Origin: Schistocerca nitens
Taxonomy: Eukaryota > Arthropoda > Insecta > Orthoptera > Acrididae
Direction: 5' to 3'
NCBI RefSeq assembly: GCF_023898315.1
Contig: NC_064615.1
Span: 9,098,501 to 9,162,500 of the forward strand
Length of the DNA stretch: 64,000 bases
A program made the position numbers and the translations under genes. The notes beneath the pieces are model-generated. The model did not search any database. It was given only the letters and a program-made list of their open reading frames with translations, and was not told the DNA's origin. Shown piece after piece: positions 22,560 to 35,975 of this stretch. Each line of letters starts with the position of its first letter. Position 1 is the first letter of the stretch.

Positions 22560-23427
22560 GACACGTGTATCACCTAGTTTCAATGATAGAGGTCTGATAC
22601 TCTTCCGAGTATGCCAACATGTCACTGACGCTGATGAGAGGCAAACTGTAAGTATGGGAACTTCTTTTGTGATATAACTGATTACTCTATATCTGTCCCA
22701 TAAGATTTCTTTGTGAAACGATGTTTGATATGTGTTTTTAACTTGTTTTTTATTTTACCTTTCTTGAGGAAATTGCGTGCTCTTGCGCTATGTCATAAAT
22801 CTGTACCTTTCGTTATTTTCACAACATTGCTCTGTTTGAAGTTAAAGATTGACAATTTCAATTTTGCAATAAATGGTATTTATTTTTAAGTAACAGACAG
22901 GAGGATAACTACTTAGAACAAAAATGTTTCTTAAGTTACACAGCCATTTATGTATCGTCGTCTAGTTTCTGAACGGTTCACCGCTCCCATTTTCAAGGCG
23001 AGTCTAGTGAGAGAGTGGTCGCACACGCAAACAAGGCGATCGAAGTGACGCAACGTCCAGTAGGTATGCAACACACCTAACGTACAGACAACGCGGTTAC
23101 AATACTTAAGTGACCAATGCTTCTAGGAGAACTACTCTACTCTACACTGGCTTGCAATACTCTACGGTATCCTACAGTACTTTTACAACTCTAGTTACAT
23201 TACGTTACAGCATTACGCATAGACGATTTGTAGTTTCTTACTGGTAAGCGTAAGTCTTACATGTGTAATTTAAACAGTAAGTAGAACGAAGTCGACACGT
23301 GTATCAGCTAGTTTCAACGATAGAGCTCTGATACTCTTCCGAGTATGCCAACATGTCACTGGCGCTGATGAGAGGCAAACTGTAAGTATGGGAACTTCTT
23401 TTGTGATATAACTGATTACTCTATATC
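22560..23427. repeat. 134-bp direct repeat pair 600 bp apart
   Basis: 22560-22693 and 23294-23427 are collinear with about five differences ('gagtatgccaacatgtcact', then 'ctgatgagaggcaaactgta' in both). The 600-bp interior is AT-rich and non-coding. This could be a terminal-repeat miniature element or a local duplication. No target duplication was seen. Confidence 0.85.
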
Positions 23428-24434
23428 CAGAAGATTTTACAATTAAAATTTTGAAAAATAATTTCTTTATAAAGCTTTTAGTTCGAGTAACTCAATGTTT
23501 CATACCAATCTTTTCCGCGGAATCGTCCTTACAACAGAATTTGCTGTCGCACATAACTTCAGCTCGCCCGCAGACATTCAGTGGTAAACGACGAAATTCT
23601 GGAACAGTATAATACACAATCGTCGAATGGAGTAGAATCATTTCTATAGTCAGATTTTGCACGTTTCAACAAAGAAAGACAATTAGAAACCGTAGGTACT
23701 GGGAATAAGATTGCTTTTGAAACCGGGCACTGGAATAATATCGAAATGACTCCTTTTTCTTTTAATTTCGTGTCACATTTCGAACATATCCGACCGGAAC
23801 AGAAGTTTACAGAAGCTGTAGTAGAAGTGTAAACTCTTTAGTGCGTACAATACATAATTCTTTTAAGAGAACGGTAGGATAAAATGTGAACGGCAGTTAA
23901 AAACTAATGAAGATGAAACAAATTATTATTAATGGCACATTCCTTGCAACTTCCTTCCGTCGTGTAGCAATTAGCATTAGTAGGTGGCACCCCGATTCCC
24001 GTTGATCCCTTTTTGGATTGGAGACGTGTCGATTGGCAAATAGACCATTCTATGAAGTTACTCGAGTAGCTACTTATAAGCAGCTACACTGACGTGCAAG
24101 TATATGATATAATGAGAGGCTGTGGACTATCCTTTATATCACTCATGCACTTTAGAAGTTTACAGACATTTCGGTTTATGTTATATTTAAGTAATTTCTA
24201 TAGAAAACTATTATTTATTTGTTTTGAGTCACCGCTGCATAATTGATTCGTACTCACTGCTTCGTCACATTTGTTAAATCTGAACCACCCGTCACCGTAC
24301 CAAGGCTAATCTGCAATCCCCTCTGTGAGCAACGACTGACAAGCAATCAACTTTCTAAGGGATTTGTGTAACATTTCCGGGGCCTAAGGTTAACAGCATT
24401 AGTTTCTTCGAATTCTTAACATAATGCTGATATC
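23428..24434. other. Unassigned AT-rich spacer
   Basis: No gene or repeat recognised. Confidence 0.4.
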
Positions 24435-24444
24435 TGAAAACGAT

Positions 24445-24633
24445 TGGCCGAGCGGTTCTAGGCACTTCAGTCCGGAACCGCGCGACTGCTACGGTCGCAG
24501 GTTCGAATCCTGCCTCGGGCATGCATGTGTGTGATATCCTTAGGTTAGTTAGGTTTACGTAGTTCTAAGTTATAGGGGACTGATGACCTCAGATGTCAAG
24601 TCCCATAGTGCTCAGAGCCATTTGAACCACTTT
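24445..24633 (+). repeat. SINE family A, slightly 5'-truncated
   Basis: Starts at 'tggccgagcggttc' (A box). Flanking duplication tgaaaacgat / tgaaagcgat (24435-24444 and 24634-24643). Confidence 0.92.
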
Positions 24634-24759
24634 TGAAAGCGATAGCAAAAATTTAGAATCTGTTCTGTTCTGTGAAGAATTTTTGCTATATATTTATTAA
24701 TCACTTATCTCAAGATCACACACGACGAGTGCCGAATAACGCAGTCGAAGGGAGGAAAA

Positions 24760-25000
24760 TTAAGATTTAATGTCCCGTCGACAAGAAGGTCATTAGTGAA
24801 GGAGTACAAGCTCGGACTGGGAAAGTGTGGCAAAGGAAATCAATCGTGTCCTTGAACCCAGCCATCAAGGAATTCGCTAGAAGAGATTCAGGGTAATCGC
24901 GGGAAACGTAAATCTGGATGGTCAGAGGAACATTTGAACTGCAACCCTCCCAAATACAAGTCCAGTGCCTTATCACTTCGCTTCCCCACTCGGTGTGTAT
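24760..25000 (-). repeat. SINE family B
   Basis: Antisense copy starting 'gatttaatgtcccgtcgaca', with 'gattcagggtaatcgcggga', 'gtaaatctggatgg' and the tRNA-like head 'aagtccagtgccttatcact'. Its 3' half differs from the copy at 30134, so two subfamilies share one head. Confidence 0.8.
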
Positions 25001-25188
25001 ATTTGAGTTTGGTAATGAGGATTTGAGAAACGTCACTTACGTTAATGGTTAGAATCCCGTCAACTGTATTATCATTCAGAACTGATAAAACTGTTTCCGC
25101 ATGCTGAATGAAATGAATCAGCAGTTTTAGTTAGTGTGATAGTAGAAGTTTCTTTTAGACGTTATTTTTATCATAATAAATGGATTTT

Positions 25189-28100
25189 CATCCCCCATGA
25201 ACCATGGACCTTGCCGTTGGTGGGGAGGCTTGCGTGCCTCAGCGATACAGATAGCCGTACCGTAGGTACAACCACAACGGAGGGGTATCTGTTGAGAGGC
25301 CAGACAAACGTGTGGTTCCTGAAGAGGGGCAGCAGCGTTTTCAGTAGTTGCAAGGGCAACAGTCTGGATGATTGACTGATCTGGCCTTGTAACAATAACC
25401 AAAACGGCCTTGCTGTGCTGGTACTGCGAACGGCTGAAAGCAAGGGGAAACTACGGCCGTAATTTTTTCCCGAGGGCATGCAGCTTTACTGTATGATTAA
25501 ATGATGATGGCGTCCTCTTGGGTAAAATATTCCGGAGGTAAAATAGTCTCCCATTCGGATCTTCGGGCGGGGACTACTCAAGAGGATGTCGTTATCAGGA
25601 GAAAGAAAACTGGCGTTCTACGGATCGGAGCGTGGAATGTCAGATCCCTTAATCGGGCAGGTAGGTTAGAAAATTTGAAAAGGGAAATCGATAGGTTAGA
25701 TATAGTGGGAATTAGTGAAGTTCGGTGGCGGGAGGAACAAGACTTCTGGTCAGGTGACTACAGGGTTATAAACACAATGTCAAATAGGGGTAATGCAGGA
25801 GTAGGTTTAATAATGAATAGGAAAATAGGAACGCGGGTAAGCTACTACAAACAGCATAGTGAACGCATTATTGTGGCCAAGATAGATACGAAGCCCACAC
25901 CTACTACAGTAGTACAAGTTTATATGCCAACTAGCTTTGCAGATGACGAAGAAATTGAAGAAATGTATGATGAAATAAAAGAAATTATTCAGATAGTGAG
26001 GGGAGACGAAAATTTAATAGTCATGGGTGACTGGAATTCGAGTGTAGGAAAACGGAGAGAAGGAAACGTAGTAGGTGAATATGGATTGGGGCTAAGAAAT
26101 GAAAGAGGAAGCCGCCTGGTAGAATTTTGCACAGAGCACAACTTAATCATAGCTAACACTTGGTTTAAGAATCATGATAGAAGGTTGTATACATGGAAGA
26201 ACCCTGGAGATACTAAAAGGTATCAGATAGATTATATAATGGTAAGACAGAGATTTAGGAACCACGTTTTAAATTGTAAGACATTTCCAGGGGCAGATGT
26301 GGACTCTGACCATAATCTATTGGTTATGACCTGTAGATTAAAACTGAAGAAACTGCAAAAAGGTGGGAATTTAAGGAGATGGGACCTGGATAAACTGAAA
26401 GAACCAGAGGTTGTACAGAGTTTCAGGGAGAGCATATGGGAACAAGTGACAGGAATGGGGGAAAGAAATACAGTAGAAGAAGAATGGGTAGCTTTTAGGG
26501 ATGAAGTAGTGAAGGCAGCAGAGGATCAAGTAGGTAAAAAGATGAGGGCTAGTAGAAATCCTTGGGTAACAGAAGAAATATTGAATTTAATTGATGAAAG
26601 GAGAAAATATAAAAATGCAGTAAATGAAGCAGGCAAAAAGGAATACAAACGTCTCAAAAATGAGATCGACAGGAAGTGCAAAATGGCTAAGCAGGGATGG
26701 CTAGAGGACAAATGTAAGGATGTAGAGGCTTATCTCACTAGGGGTAAGATAGATACTGGCTACAGGAAAATTAAAGAGACCTTTGGAGATAAGAGAACCA
26801 CATGTATGAACATCAAGAGCTCAGATGGCAACCCAGTTCTAAGCAAAGAAGGGAAAGCAGAAAGGTGGAAGGAGTATATAGAGGGTCTATACAAGGGCGA
26901 TGTACTTGAGGACAATATTATGGAAATGGAAGAGGATGTAGATGAAGATGAAATGGGAGATACGATACAGCGTGAAGAGTTTGACAGAGCACTGACAGAC
27001 CTGAGTCGAAACAAGGCCCCCGGAGTAGACAACATTCCATCGGAACTACTGACGGCCTTGGGAGAGCCAGTCCTGACAAAACTCTACCATCTGGTGAGCA
27101 AGATGTATGAAACAGGCGAAATACCGTCAGACTTCAAGAAGAATATAATAATTCCAATCCCAAAGAAAGTAGGTGTTGACAGATGTGAGATTTACCGAAC
27201 AATCAGTTTAATAAGCCACAGCTGCAAAATACTAATACGAATTCTTTACAGACGAATGGAAAAACTAGTAGAAGCCGACCTCGGGGAAGATCAGTTTGGA
27301 TTCCGTAGAAATACTGGAACACGTGAGGCAATACTGACCTTACGACTTATCTTAGAAGAAAGATTAAGAAAAGGCAAACCTACGTTTCTAGCATTTGTAG
27401 ACTTAGAGAAAGGTTTTGACGATGTTGACTGGAATACTCTCTTTCAAATTCTAAAGGTGGCAGGGGTAAAATACAGGGAGCGAAAGGCTATTTACAATTT
27501 GTACAGAAACCAGATGGCAGTTATAAGAGTCGAGGGGCATGAAAGGGAAGCAGTGGTTGGGAAAGGAGTAAGACAGGTTGTAGCCTCTCCCCGATGTTAT
27601 TCAATCTGTATATTGAGCAAGCAGTAAAGGAAACAAAAGAAAAATTCGGAGTAGGTATTAAAATCTATGGAGAAGAAATAAAAACTTTGAGGTTCGCCGA
27701 TGACATTGTAATTCTGTCAGAGACAGCAAAGGACTTGGAAGAGCAGTTGAACGGAATGGATGGTGTCTTAAAGGGAGGATATAAGATGAACATCAACAAA
27801 AGCAAAACGAGGATAATGGAATGTAGTCGAATTAAGTCGGGTGATGTTGAGGGTTTTAGATTAGGAAAGGAGACACTTAAAGTAGTAAAGGAGTTTTGCT
27901 ATTTGGGGAGCAAAATAACTGATGATGGTCGAAGTAGAGAGGATATAAAATGTAGACTGGCAATGGCAAGGAAAGCGTTTCTGAAGAAGAGAAATTTGTT
28001 AACATCGAGTACAGATTTAAGTGTCAGGAAGTCATTTCTGAAAGTATTTGTATGGAGTGTAGCCATGTATGGAAGTGAATCATGGACGGTAAATAGTTTG

Positions 28101-28476
28101 GACAAGAAGAGAATAGAAGTTTTCGAAATGTGGTGCTACAGAAGAATGCTGAAGATTAGATGGGTAGATCACATAACTAATGAGGAGGTACTGAATAGGA
28201 TTGGGGAGAAGAGGAGTTTGTGGCACAACTTGACCAGAAGAAGGGATCGGTTGGTAGGACATGTTCTGAGGCATCAAGGGATCACCAATTTAGTATTGGA
28301 GGGCAGCGTGGAGGGTAAAAATCGTAGGGGGAGACCAGGAGATGAATACACTACGCACATTCAGAAGGATGTAGGTTGCAGTAGGTACTGGGAGATGAAG
28401 AAGCTTGCACGGGATAGAGTAGCATGGAGAGCTGCATCAAACCAGTCTCAGGACTGAAGACCACCACAACAACAAC
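25189..28476 (+). mobile_element. Full-length LINE family 1 (RTE-like)
   Basis: A complete non-LTR retrotransposon: a 312-bp leader ('accatggaccttgccgttgg'), one long endonuclease-reverse transcriptase frame, and a short 3' end finishing in (CAA)n. An 11-bp target duplication, aaatggatttt, flanks it (25178-25188 and 28477-28487). About 3.29 kb is typical for RTE-like LINEs, which lack ORF1. Intact ends, a long frame and identical target duplications make it the youngest LINE here. A truncated minus-strand relative lies at 40103-41358. Confidence 0.95.
25501..28457 (+). pseudogene. LINE endonuclease-reverse transcriptase, one frameshift
   Basis: The protein nicks DNA and copies its own RNA at the nick. 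The first frame (25501-27627) begins MMMASSWVKY; I kept this start because the APE endonuclease begins soon after, with RIGAWNVRSL at residues 41-50, GISEVRW with catalytic Glu73, then IVMGDWNSSVG, YQIDYIMV and DSDHNLLV. Reverse transcriptase blocks follow: KAPGVDNIPSELL, QFGFRRNTGTREA and FVDLEKGFDDVDW. At about 27576 one G is missing relative to the expected GVRQGCSLSP reading, giving RQVVASP; the second frame (from 27594) resumes with LFNLYIEQAVKE and RFADDIVILSE (catalytic DD) and the thumb to 28457. About 985 codons in all. Confidence 0.93.
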
Positions 28477-28487
28477 AAATGGATTTT

Positions 28488-28919
28488 TCTGATATCTGTG
28501 TTTACTTGATAAATATAACCTGCCCCTGTCAAAATCCTGTAGTATGTGTGACGATTATGTGTTTGCCCTATCATTTAGGGAAGAGGGATAGCACTGACAT
28601 ATGCTGGTTCCACTGTTATGACTGATCCGGGATCAATTGGCTACAGTTATAAACTCTTACATCTCCGTTGTATGAGATCAGGAAAAAAATAAAAAAATTA
28701 AAAAAAGCAAATGCATCACTATGGATCGGATTGTAGTAGCTTATTAGTCTGAGACTTGAACAGAGTATTTACTTTGTAGCAAAATTCACTTTAGTCAATC
28801 AAATCAGCAATAGTGGACAACGAGTGTACTTGGATAGGTACCGCAGATACGTCCTAGAAATGTACAACAAGCGTCTTCTCATGAAAGTTGTCAAAGTGAG
28901 TGTAACAATCGCGTGTAAC
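28488..28919. other. Unassigned spacer
   Basis: No gene or repeat recognised. Confidence 0.4.
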
Positions 28920-30080
28920 TAAACAGCGTACGCTATCTGGAGAGAAATATCAGGGCACATTAATATGATGTGTGGCGATCCTTCGCCTTTATGATGGCTT
29001 GAGTCCTGATGTTGTGCCGAAATGTTTGTGGAGGAATGGCAGCCCATTATTGCCCAGGAGCCGAACGCGGAGGATATACAGGACACAGGGATCCGTAGCA
29101 AACTCGACGTTCGAACTCATCCCAAAGGTGTTACATTTAGTTAAGGTCGGGACCCTGGGCAGGCCAGTCCTTTTCAGGAACTTTATTGTCCACATACCAG
29201 ATGATGGCTTATGAGAGAGTACATTGTCATGTCGATACAAATCATAATCGCCCTCTCACCGCTCCTCCACTATATGCAGTAACCACAGCAGCAACACGTG
29301 TTCGTACCCTTCCGTTTTTTTGGCGTTTTCTTATGCGCAATAAGTAGACCACGCCCTAACAGCGAAAAAAAGCGCCATACTGTAACACCACCTCCTCCAT
29401 GCTTCACTGTTGGCACTAGCATGACGGCAGGTGACGCTCTCAAAGCATTCGCCATTCCAGCGGATTCCAACAACGTATAGCGTGGTTCACCACTCCAGAT
29501 CACTCGTTTCCAGTCACCCACCGTATAGTGGTGTCAGTCGATTAAAAACCTCACGCGACGCCTACCACTGACTGCAGCTTATGAGAAGCTGCTCGGGTAT
29601 TGCACCCTTTTCCTTTTAACTCCCTAAGCGTTGTTGCTGTTGTATCTGTACTGCCGGTAGCCCTTTGGAAGTCACGAGTGATAAATTTCGCCAATGTCAA
29701 GCGACTTGTTTAACCACACACACAGTGCGTTACGGTGCCGTCCATCAGTGCGTGAGTCCTGCCTCGTCTCCGTTTAGTTGTGGTCGCTCTTCCACGCTTC
29801 CACTTCAATTTCGCTTCACCAACCCTCTATCTGGGTAGCTTTAGAAAGCTTGAAATGTCCCTAACGGGGTTATTACTCATATCATATCCATTGCCCAGGG
29901 CACGTTCGAAACCACTGAGTTCTCCCGAAAGACCCAGTCTGCTGTTACAGCTTCTCTAATGACCAGACGCTACTCGACGCCTCATTTTATACTGGTGGGG
30001 TCCGCCCCTTCTCACATCTAGTGGTGAATTCCTCACTGCGTAGTGATGTCGGCATACTTTTTATCAGACACTCCTCTGAG
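28920..30080 (-). pseudogene. Tc1-like transposase relic
   Basis: Minus strand, from high to low coordinates: DWKRVIWSGEPRYTLLESAG (first catalytic Asp position, as SGE rather than SDE), PTVKHGGGGVTVWRFFS, then YRHDNVLSHKPSS with the second catalytic Asp (near 29230) and WTIKFLKRTGLPRVPTLTKC. This is the standard order of Tc1 transposases. Frameshifts separate the blocks and inverted ends are not convincing, so the limits are approximate. Confidence 0.75.
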
Positions 30081-30133
30081 GGCGGCGAGTCTGCGTTGAA
30101 TGACGAACAACTCTGTCGACCGCTGACATCAAA

Positions 30134-30372
30134 GGTTGGTTGGTTGGTTTTTGGGGAAGGACACCAGACAGCGTGGTCATCCGTCTCATCGGATTACGGA
30201 AGGATGGGGAAGGAAGTCGGCCGTGCCCTTTCAGAGGAACCATCCCGGCATTTGCCTGGAGTGATTTAGGGAAATCACGGAAAACCTAAATCAGGATGGC
30301 CGGACGCGGGATTGAACCGTCGTCCTCCCGAATGCGAGTCCAGTGTCTTACCACTGCGCCACCTCGCTCGGT
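30134..30372 (-). repeat. SINE family B (reference copy)
   Basis: Well-preserved 239-bp copy with a 12-bp flanking duplication gctgacatcaaa (30122-30133 and 30373-30384). Read antisense, the head 'tggcgcagtggtaaga..ac' (A box) and 'ggttcaatcccgcgtccggc' (B box) is tRNA-like, and the body ends in a (GGTT)n-type tail ('ccaaccaacc'). Confidence 0.95.
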
Positions 30373-30384
30373 GCTGACATCAAA

Positions 30385-31839
30385 ATCCGACGAAAAAATA
30401 GCAAAAGCTAGCGAAGCGATAGGGGGCAAAACCCAACACTGAGCGCGCGCGATACGGAAACAACGGTTATTATTGACAGACATTTTAACAGAAGTGTTCG
30501 GATTCTGGGGGCCTACAACAATGTGCGAAGGATGAGTCGGAGCATCCTGAAACCTGCCTTAAGCAGTTTCGCTGGCTCTCTTTGCTTGTTATTGCTCGCG
30601 TAACAACTAATATATGAGATAAAATATTTTGTTACGAAAAGAGCCCTGAAATACTTTTTAGGGATGCTGTGCCGTGACTTTCTTTGGATCATTAATTTTC
30701 AACAAAACAAAATATATTACGTTCTTATTATTCTGGATCTGTCTTTCTATTAAAGAAGCAATGTTTCGTTACTGTAACTCGCTATAAAGTTCAACATATC
30801 TCCATTACTTTACAGTTGTTGAAAAGGTTACTGAAAATTATTTCGTTATCAATACTGATGTTACAGTACGCTATGTTTGTTCAACATCAAAATTTAGCAG
30901 TGGATTTTTGTTAACAGTAAAACACCAATAAGTACCACGACTAACACGAGAACATGAGACTATTATCAGAGAAAAAGATGTTTTTACTATAATGTTTGCC
31001 AGACCAGAACCACGAACAGCAAGATTTCTTTTATGTTATGAAGGTAAATTATCGTTTTGCACTGTTAATCATCCGCATCCCACATCAACCTATAAAACAC
31101 ATCATAAAATCTGCTGCTCTGCCCTGCAATCCCAAAAGCTGAAAGAAACAATTTTAGTTCACTATTACCTGCCCGCTTCTTTTCGGTATGATTGGTTTCA
31201 TTTAACGCAGTGTGAATGCGCCGCCGCAGCGGCTCATTCGTTCGTAGCGCAGCTCTGCATCACGAATAATATTTAAATAGCTGACAATGTCTTAAAAGGA
31301 AAATACCAGGCAAGCTTAAACAAATCATACTGCACGTTTTCACTAAGTAACTCTATTCAAAACATTTAGACAGATTAAATTATTACGCACCTTTACAAAT
31401 CAATACCTAATGGAGCCCTTCTCTCAATCTTGCCAAAAGAATGCTACACAAACATACAATATAACGTCACAGGCTCTTCGTACTCACGTAACTCCAAGAA
31501 GACGGCACAGAAATGAATGCTCGGTCACTACTATTTATACTCGTTGTGACATATTCTCATCTTTGTTTGATATTTAATAAGTATCGTCTGTGGCGGTTTC
31601 AGTACTAGCCGACACAGATATTATCTTTAAAAAAATCGGTACATAATTCTATACAAGTATAAAACATGACACATAATAGTTTCTCTTCATTACATAAAGT
31701 TCACACAATCGTTGTCCACTCAATTACAATCATCCAGTTCAATTATTCTTTTCTCCTTTTTTACCACATATAATATGTGTTTTGCTAGGAGACATTACAG
31801 CAGGAACAAATTATTATTAAACACAAAGATACAAACTAT
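30385..31839. other. Unassigned AT-rich spacer
   Basis: About 1.45 kb with no gene, repeat or RNA feature that I can recognise. Confidence 0.45.
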
Positions 31840-34800
31840 TAGACAATTTTCAACGTAAACTCACTTCTAAAAGCAGGAAAACTTAAAACGTTAATAAATT
31901 TTATAAAACAGAAAAATATAATGATAACAGCACTCCAAGAAACAATGTATACTGATGAACATTCATTTGATTCAGAGGGATTCAGAATCTTTAAAGGGAA
32001 GCCAGGAAAAAGAGTTGTGAAGAATGTACCCCAATTTGGAACAGGATTCATTGTAAACCAAAATATATTAATCTCGATAGTAGAATTTAAATATATCAAT
32101 GAAAGACTTTCAACATTAACCATCAAATCAGTAACCAAACTGTATAGCATTGTAAATACACATGAATCATCAAATAAGAAAAACAGAACACAAAAGAACA
32201 AACAGAATTTTTTTACCTTAGACCAGACTTCATCCAAAAACACAATAATACTGCTGGGAGACTTTAATGCTCAAATCGGCTAAGAACGTCATCACTGATA
32301 CATAGCAGGCAAATCCCCTGCACATAAAAGAACCAATGCAAATGGAGAAAGACTTATTAGTTTATGCAGAGAACATGACATAGTTCTACAGTCCGCATAT
32401 TTCAAAAACTCCCTAGGAAACAAACTACATGAGTATCCCCGAATCCAGTCTGTGGGGAGAAACAAATTAACCATGTTGCTATAAGCAGACAGTTAATATC
32501 ACAGATACTCAGTGTAAAAGTTGCTAACAGTGCAGGATTAGAGTCATATCACTATCTATCGTTAAATTCAAAATTTGGCCAATATATAAAATAAAGAACC
32601 AATATCAACCTAAAAAAGCTTGACACTCAGAAATTAACTAAGGAAAATAATTTCAGGACAATTTTGGAAAAGAGAACACCTAAAACATCGGAAAAACTTC
32701 AAAAAGACATAGCACAGACAGCAGAAGAAACCATTCTCCTTGCCAAAAAATGGAATCATGCCTGGTGGAATGATGAGTGTGACGAACTGATCCTAACAAG
32801 ACATCGAACTTGAAACATATGGAATGCAAATAAAAATGATAAAAATATGAACTCCCTGAAAGGAGCCCGGAAGCAAGCATCAAAAGGCCTTAAAAAGATT
32901 GAAGTACAATACATGAAAGACCAACTAGCATCAATAGACTCCAACTTCAAACAGAATAATGCTAGGGACTTTTACAAAACTTTCAAAAGTAACTTAAAGA
33001 AATACACTCCACCTAGTCTATTTTTCACGGACCCAAAAACGCAGAAAACAGCATACAATAGCACAGAGAACTGTAGAATACTTGCCGAATACTTTGGAGA
33101 ACTACATAACTGTGATACACCAAAAGAAAAATTTAATTTCGATATTGTAAACCCAACACCACCTGACTCAAAGCCGCCAACCACAGAAGAAATAAAAGAA
33201 ATCATAAAAAACCTTAAAAATAATAGAGCATCTGGAGACGATAATACAGTTGCTGAACTATGGAAGTACTCTAGTGACAACATGATACAATGTCTATCAG
33301 AAATACTCAAAGAAATCTGGACAACACACAGCTTACCACCAGAATGGACATCTGCACTAATACATCCACTACATACAAAAGGGAAGAAAACAGACCCTTG
33401 CAGTTATAGGGGAATCTCCCTCTTACCAGTGACCTATAAGATCTTGTCTAAGGTACTTTTCTAAAGAGCAGAAGAAATACTTGACAAACAGCTAGGAGAG
33501 TATCAGGCTGGATTTAGGAAGGGAAGATCATATGCAGGACAAATATTAAACTTCAAGAACATAATATAAATGAGGAAAATCAGGAACTTCAAATATGTAA
33601 TTACTTTTGTGGATTTTAAAAAAGCCTATGATTCAATTAAAAAAAAATACTGCTTGATATCTTAAAAGAATGGTGACTCGATAATAAAACAACTGAAATA
33701 ATTAAAGCAACTTTGACAAATACAAAATTGAAAGTAAAATTTAGGGGAAAGCTCTCAAAAAGGTGTGAAATAAAGTCAGGTGTTCGACGGGGAGATGGTT
33801 TGTCATTTCTGCTTTTCAATTGTGTGTTAGAGAAGGTAGTTCGAGAATGGAGGAAGGCCATCAATAATAAAGGGATTCAACTAGGAAGAAATCCAAACAA
33901 GAACGCTGTCGACTGTGGCATTGATTACAGATTCGCTAGATAACGCCCAAGAACAAATAAGAGAACTGCAAAAACAAGCAGCCAAAGTAGGACTACAAAT
34001 ACCCTTTGAAAAACAAAGTTCATGGCAAACATCTGTGATGCTCCTCAAAATATTGCAGTTGACAAGAATACAACGCACAAAACAGATTCCTTTAAATGCC
34101 TTGGAGAGCGGATTACATACAATGCAAAAGAAAAGACAGTTATAGAAACTAGACTGCACAAAATGGAAAGAGTGTTTCATACGACCAAAAACGTATTATA
34201 ACAAAAAATCCTTGTCCTGGAACACGAAATTAAGACACTACCAAGCAGTGGCCAGATCTGCAGCTGTGTATGCGGCAGAAACACTTCAAATAACAAGAAA
34301 CGGAGACCTTGAGAAACTAGAGAAGGTCGAAAGGAGAATTTTAAGGAAAATATTGGGAGCTAAGAGAGACGCTAATTCTGAATACAGGTTAAGACCAAAC
34401 AGAGGGCTATACCTGAAAATTGTAAAAATAACTGATGTAATGAGGAAGAGAAGACCAGTTTTTTGGACATACATTCAGAGTGAATAACAACAGACTAACC
34501 AAGCGGATATTCACATTACTCAATAGCTACAAATCCAAACCCGCATAGTTAATGGAGACTGAAAACGACATGGAACGCTTAGGAATTACAATAAACACAA
34601 TAGAAAACAGAACACATTTCAGAAAATCAGTTCAAAAGGCAGAATTTCAGGAGAGAAAGAAAACAACTAGACGAAATTGGACTCAAGAAGAAAGGGAGCC
34701 GGCCGGTGCGGACGAGTGGTTCTGGGCGCTATAGCCTGGAACCACGCGACCGCTACGGTCGCAGGTTCGAATCCTGCCTCGGGCATGGATGTGTGTGATG

Positions 34801-35036
34801 TCCTTAGGTTAGTTAGGCTTAAGTAGTTCTAAGTTCTAGGGGAGTGCTGAATTCAGAAGTTAAGTCCCATAGTGCTCAGAGCCATTTGAACCATTTGAAG
34901 AAAGGGAACAGCACTCTAGAAGGGTGAAGAAAATTTGGATACTAAGGAAATCTAATACAACGAAGAGTAGCCAAAGTTGATTCATCGTACCCTCGAAATG
35001 GGTTATTCTAAAGAAGAAGAAGAAGTAGAAGCGTTG
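31840..35036 (+). mobile_element. LINE family 3 (RTE-like), decayed, nearly full length
   Basis: Endonuclease: NVNSLLKAGKLKTLINFIKQ, then ITALQET (catalytic Glu), FRIFKGKPGKRV and IILLGDFNAQIG (32250-32280). Linker and reverse transcriptase: an open stretch 32847-33464 with NNRASGDDNTVAELWKY and SYRGISLLPVTYKILSKV, then YQAGFRKGRS, TFVDFKKAYDSI and VRRGDGLSFLLFN; the ADD motif is lost. A thumb region follows (SLSWNTKLRHYQAVARSAAV) to about 34480. The 3' end is an (AAG)n run near 35030. Numerous stops and frameshifts. A family A SINE is inserted at 34698-34897. Confidence 0.85.
34698..34897 (+). repeat. SINE family A
   Basis: Complete sense copy with flanking duplication aagaaaggga (34688-34697 and 34898-34907), inserted in the 3' part of LINE family 3. 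Confidence 0.95.
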
Positions 35037-35098
35037 AACATAAGGAATGGTCTGCCAAATATTGTCTAACATAAGGAATGGTCTGCCAAATATTGTCT
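35037..35098. repeat. 31-bp perfect tandem duplication
   Basis: The unit 'aacataaggaatggtctgcc...' occurs twice head to tail, immediately after the LINE 3' end. Too short for mobile-element machinery; probably slippage or a repair duplication. Confidence 0.9.
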
Positions 35099-35975
35099 GA
35101 CAGGCGAAAGGGAGAAAGTTGGTACTGACCTTTTACAAGGCATCATTAAATAACAGATTTTTTTGCAGGGAGATTACGTATGTTTTAGAACACGTTAACT
35201 AGTAAAGCAGTTTTCTAAAAGAGTGATATTACATAGATTTTCGTATACCTTTCAGAAAGATAATGAAAAGCATTCCATGCATATTCCTGCCTTCTTCCCT
35301 ACCAGCAGAAAACAGGTAGTAACCGATCGAAGCTCTAAGCAGTACCTTATAATGACTTTGTAATAGTGTTATTGAAGCAGATGCTGGTGTAACTGATGTT
35401 TTATTGCTGTAGATTTTACAATAGCAATGGGCCTACCTCATCTCTTGGCCATTTTCAGGTTATCTTCTACTGTAAAATCTACAGGAACAAAACATCAACA
35501 AGTGCAGCAGCATTCCGAGTTAATACTATTATTACATTGTCATTACATTACATCTACCATGCTGCGGCCAGTAAACAACATAGCTGTAAGCAATGCGTTT
35601 TGTTTTCTTCGATGCGAACAGTGTCATTATCGTAGAAGAGGTATACAGCTATCAAAAGAGTTACGAAACATAGCGTAAAGCACTTTTCAAAACATCTCGT
35701 TAACAATTGATGATTCTTGCATCAGGTCAATTCGTCCTGTTACAACGTTTTATCAGTGAAGCAAGTTCCAGCGCGTAAGAGCATTAAGTTTCTAAAACAT
35801 CCACGTACGTCATGTAGCTTGGTACCGAGTGATTTATATGGTATTTTCAGGCTCCTGTATAGCCACAAGGAAAAACTTTCCAGCAGAAATGTTTTCATTA
35901 ATGGAAGGAGCGAATGCGAACACGAGTAGGCTCAACGGGGCCGCAACTTTAAAGACGACTTCTGTTAACTGAGCA
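35099..35975. other. Unassigned spacer
   Basis: No gene or repeat recognised. Confidence 0.4.
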
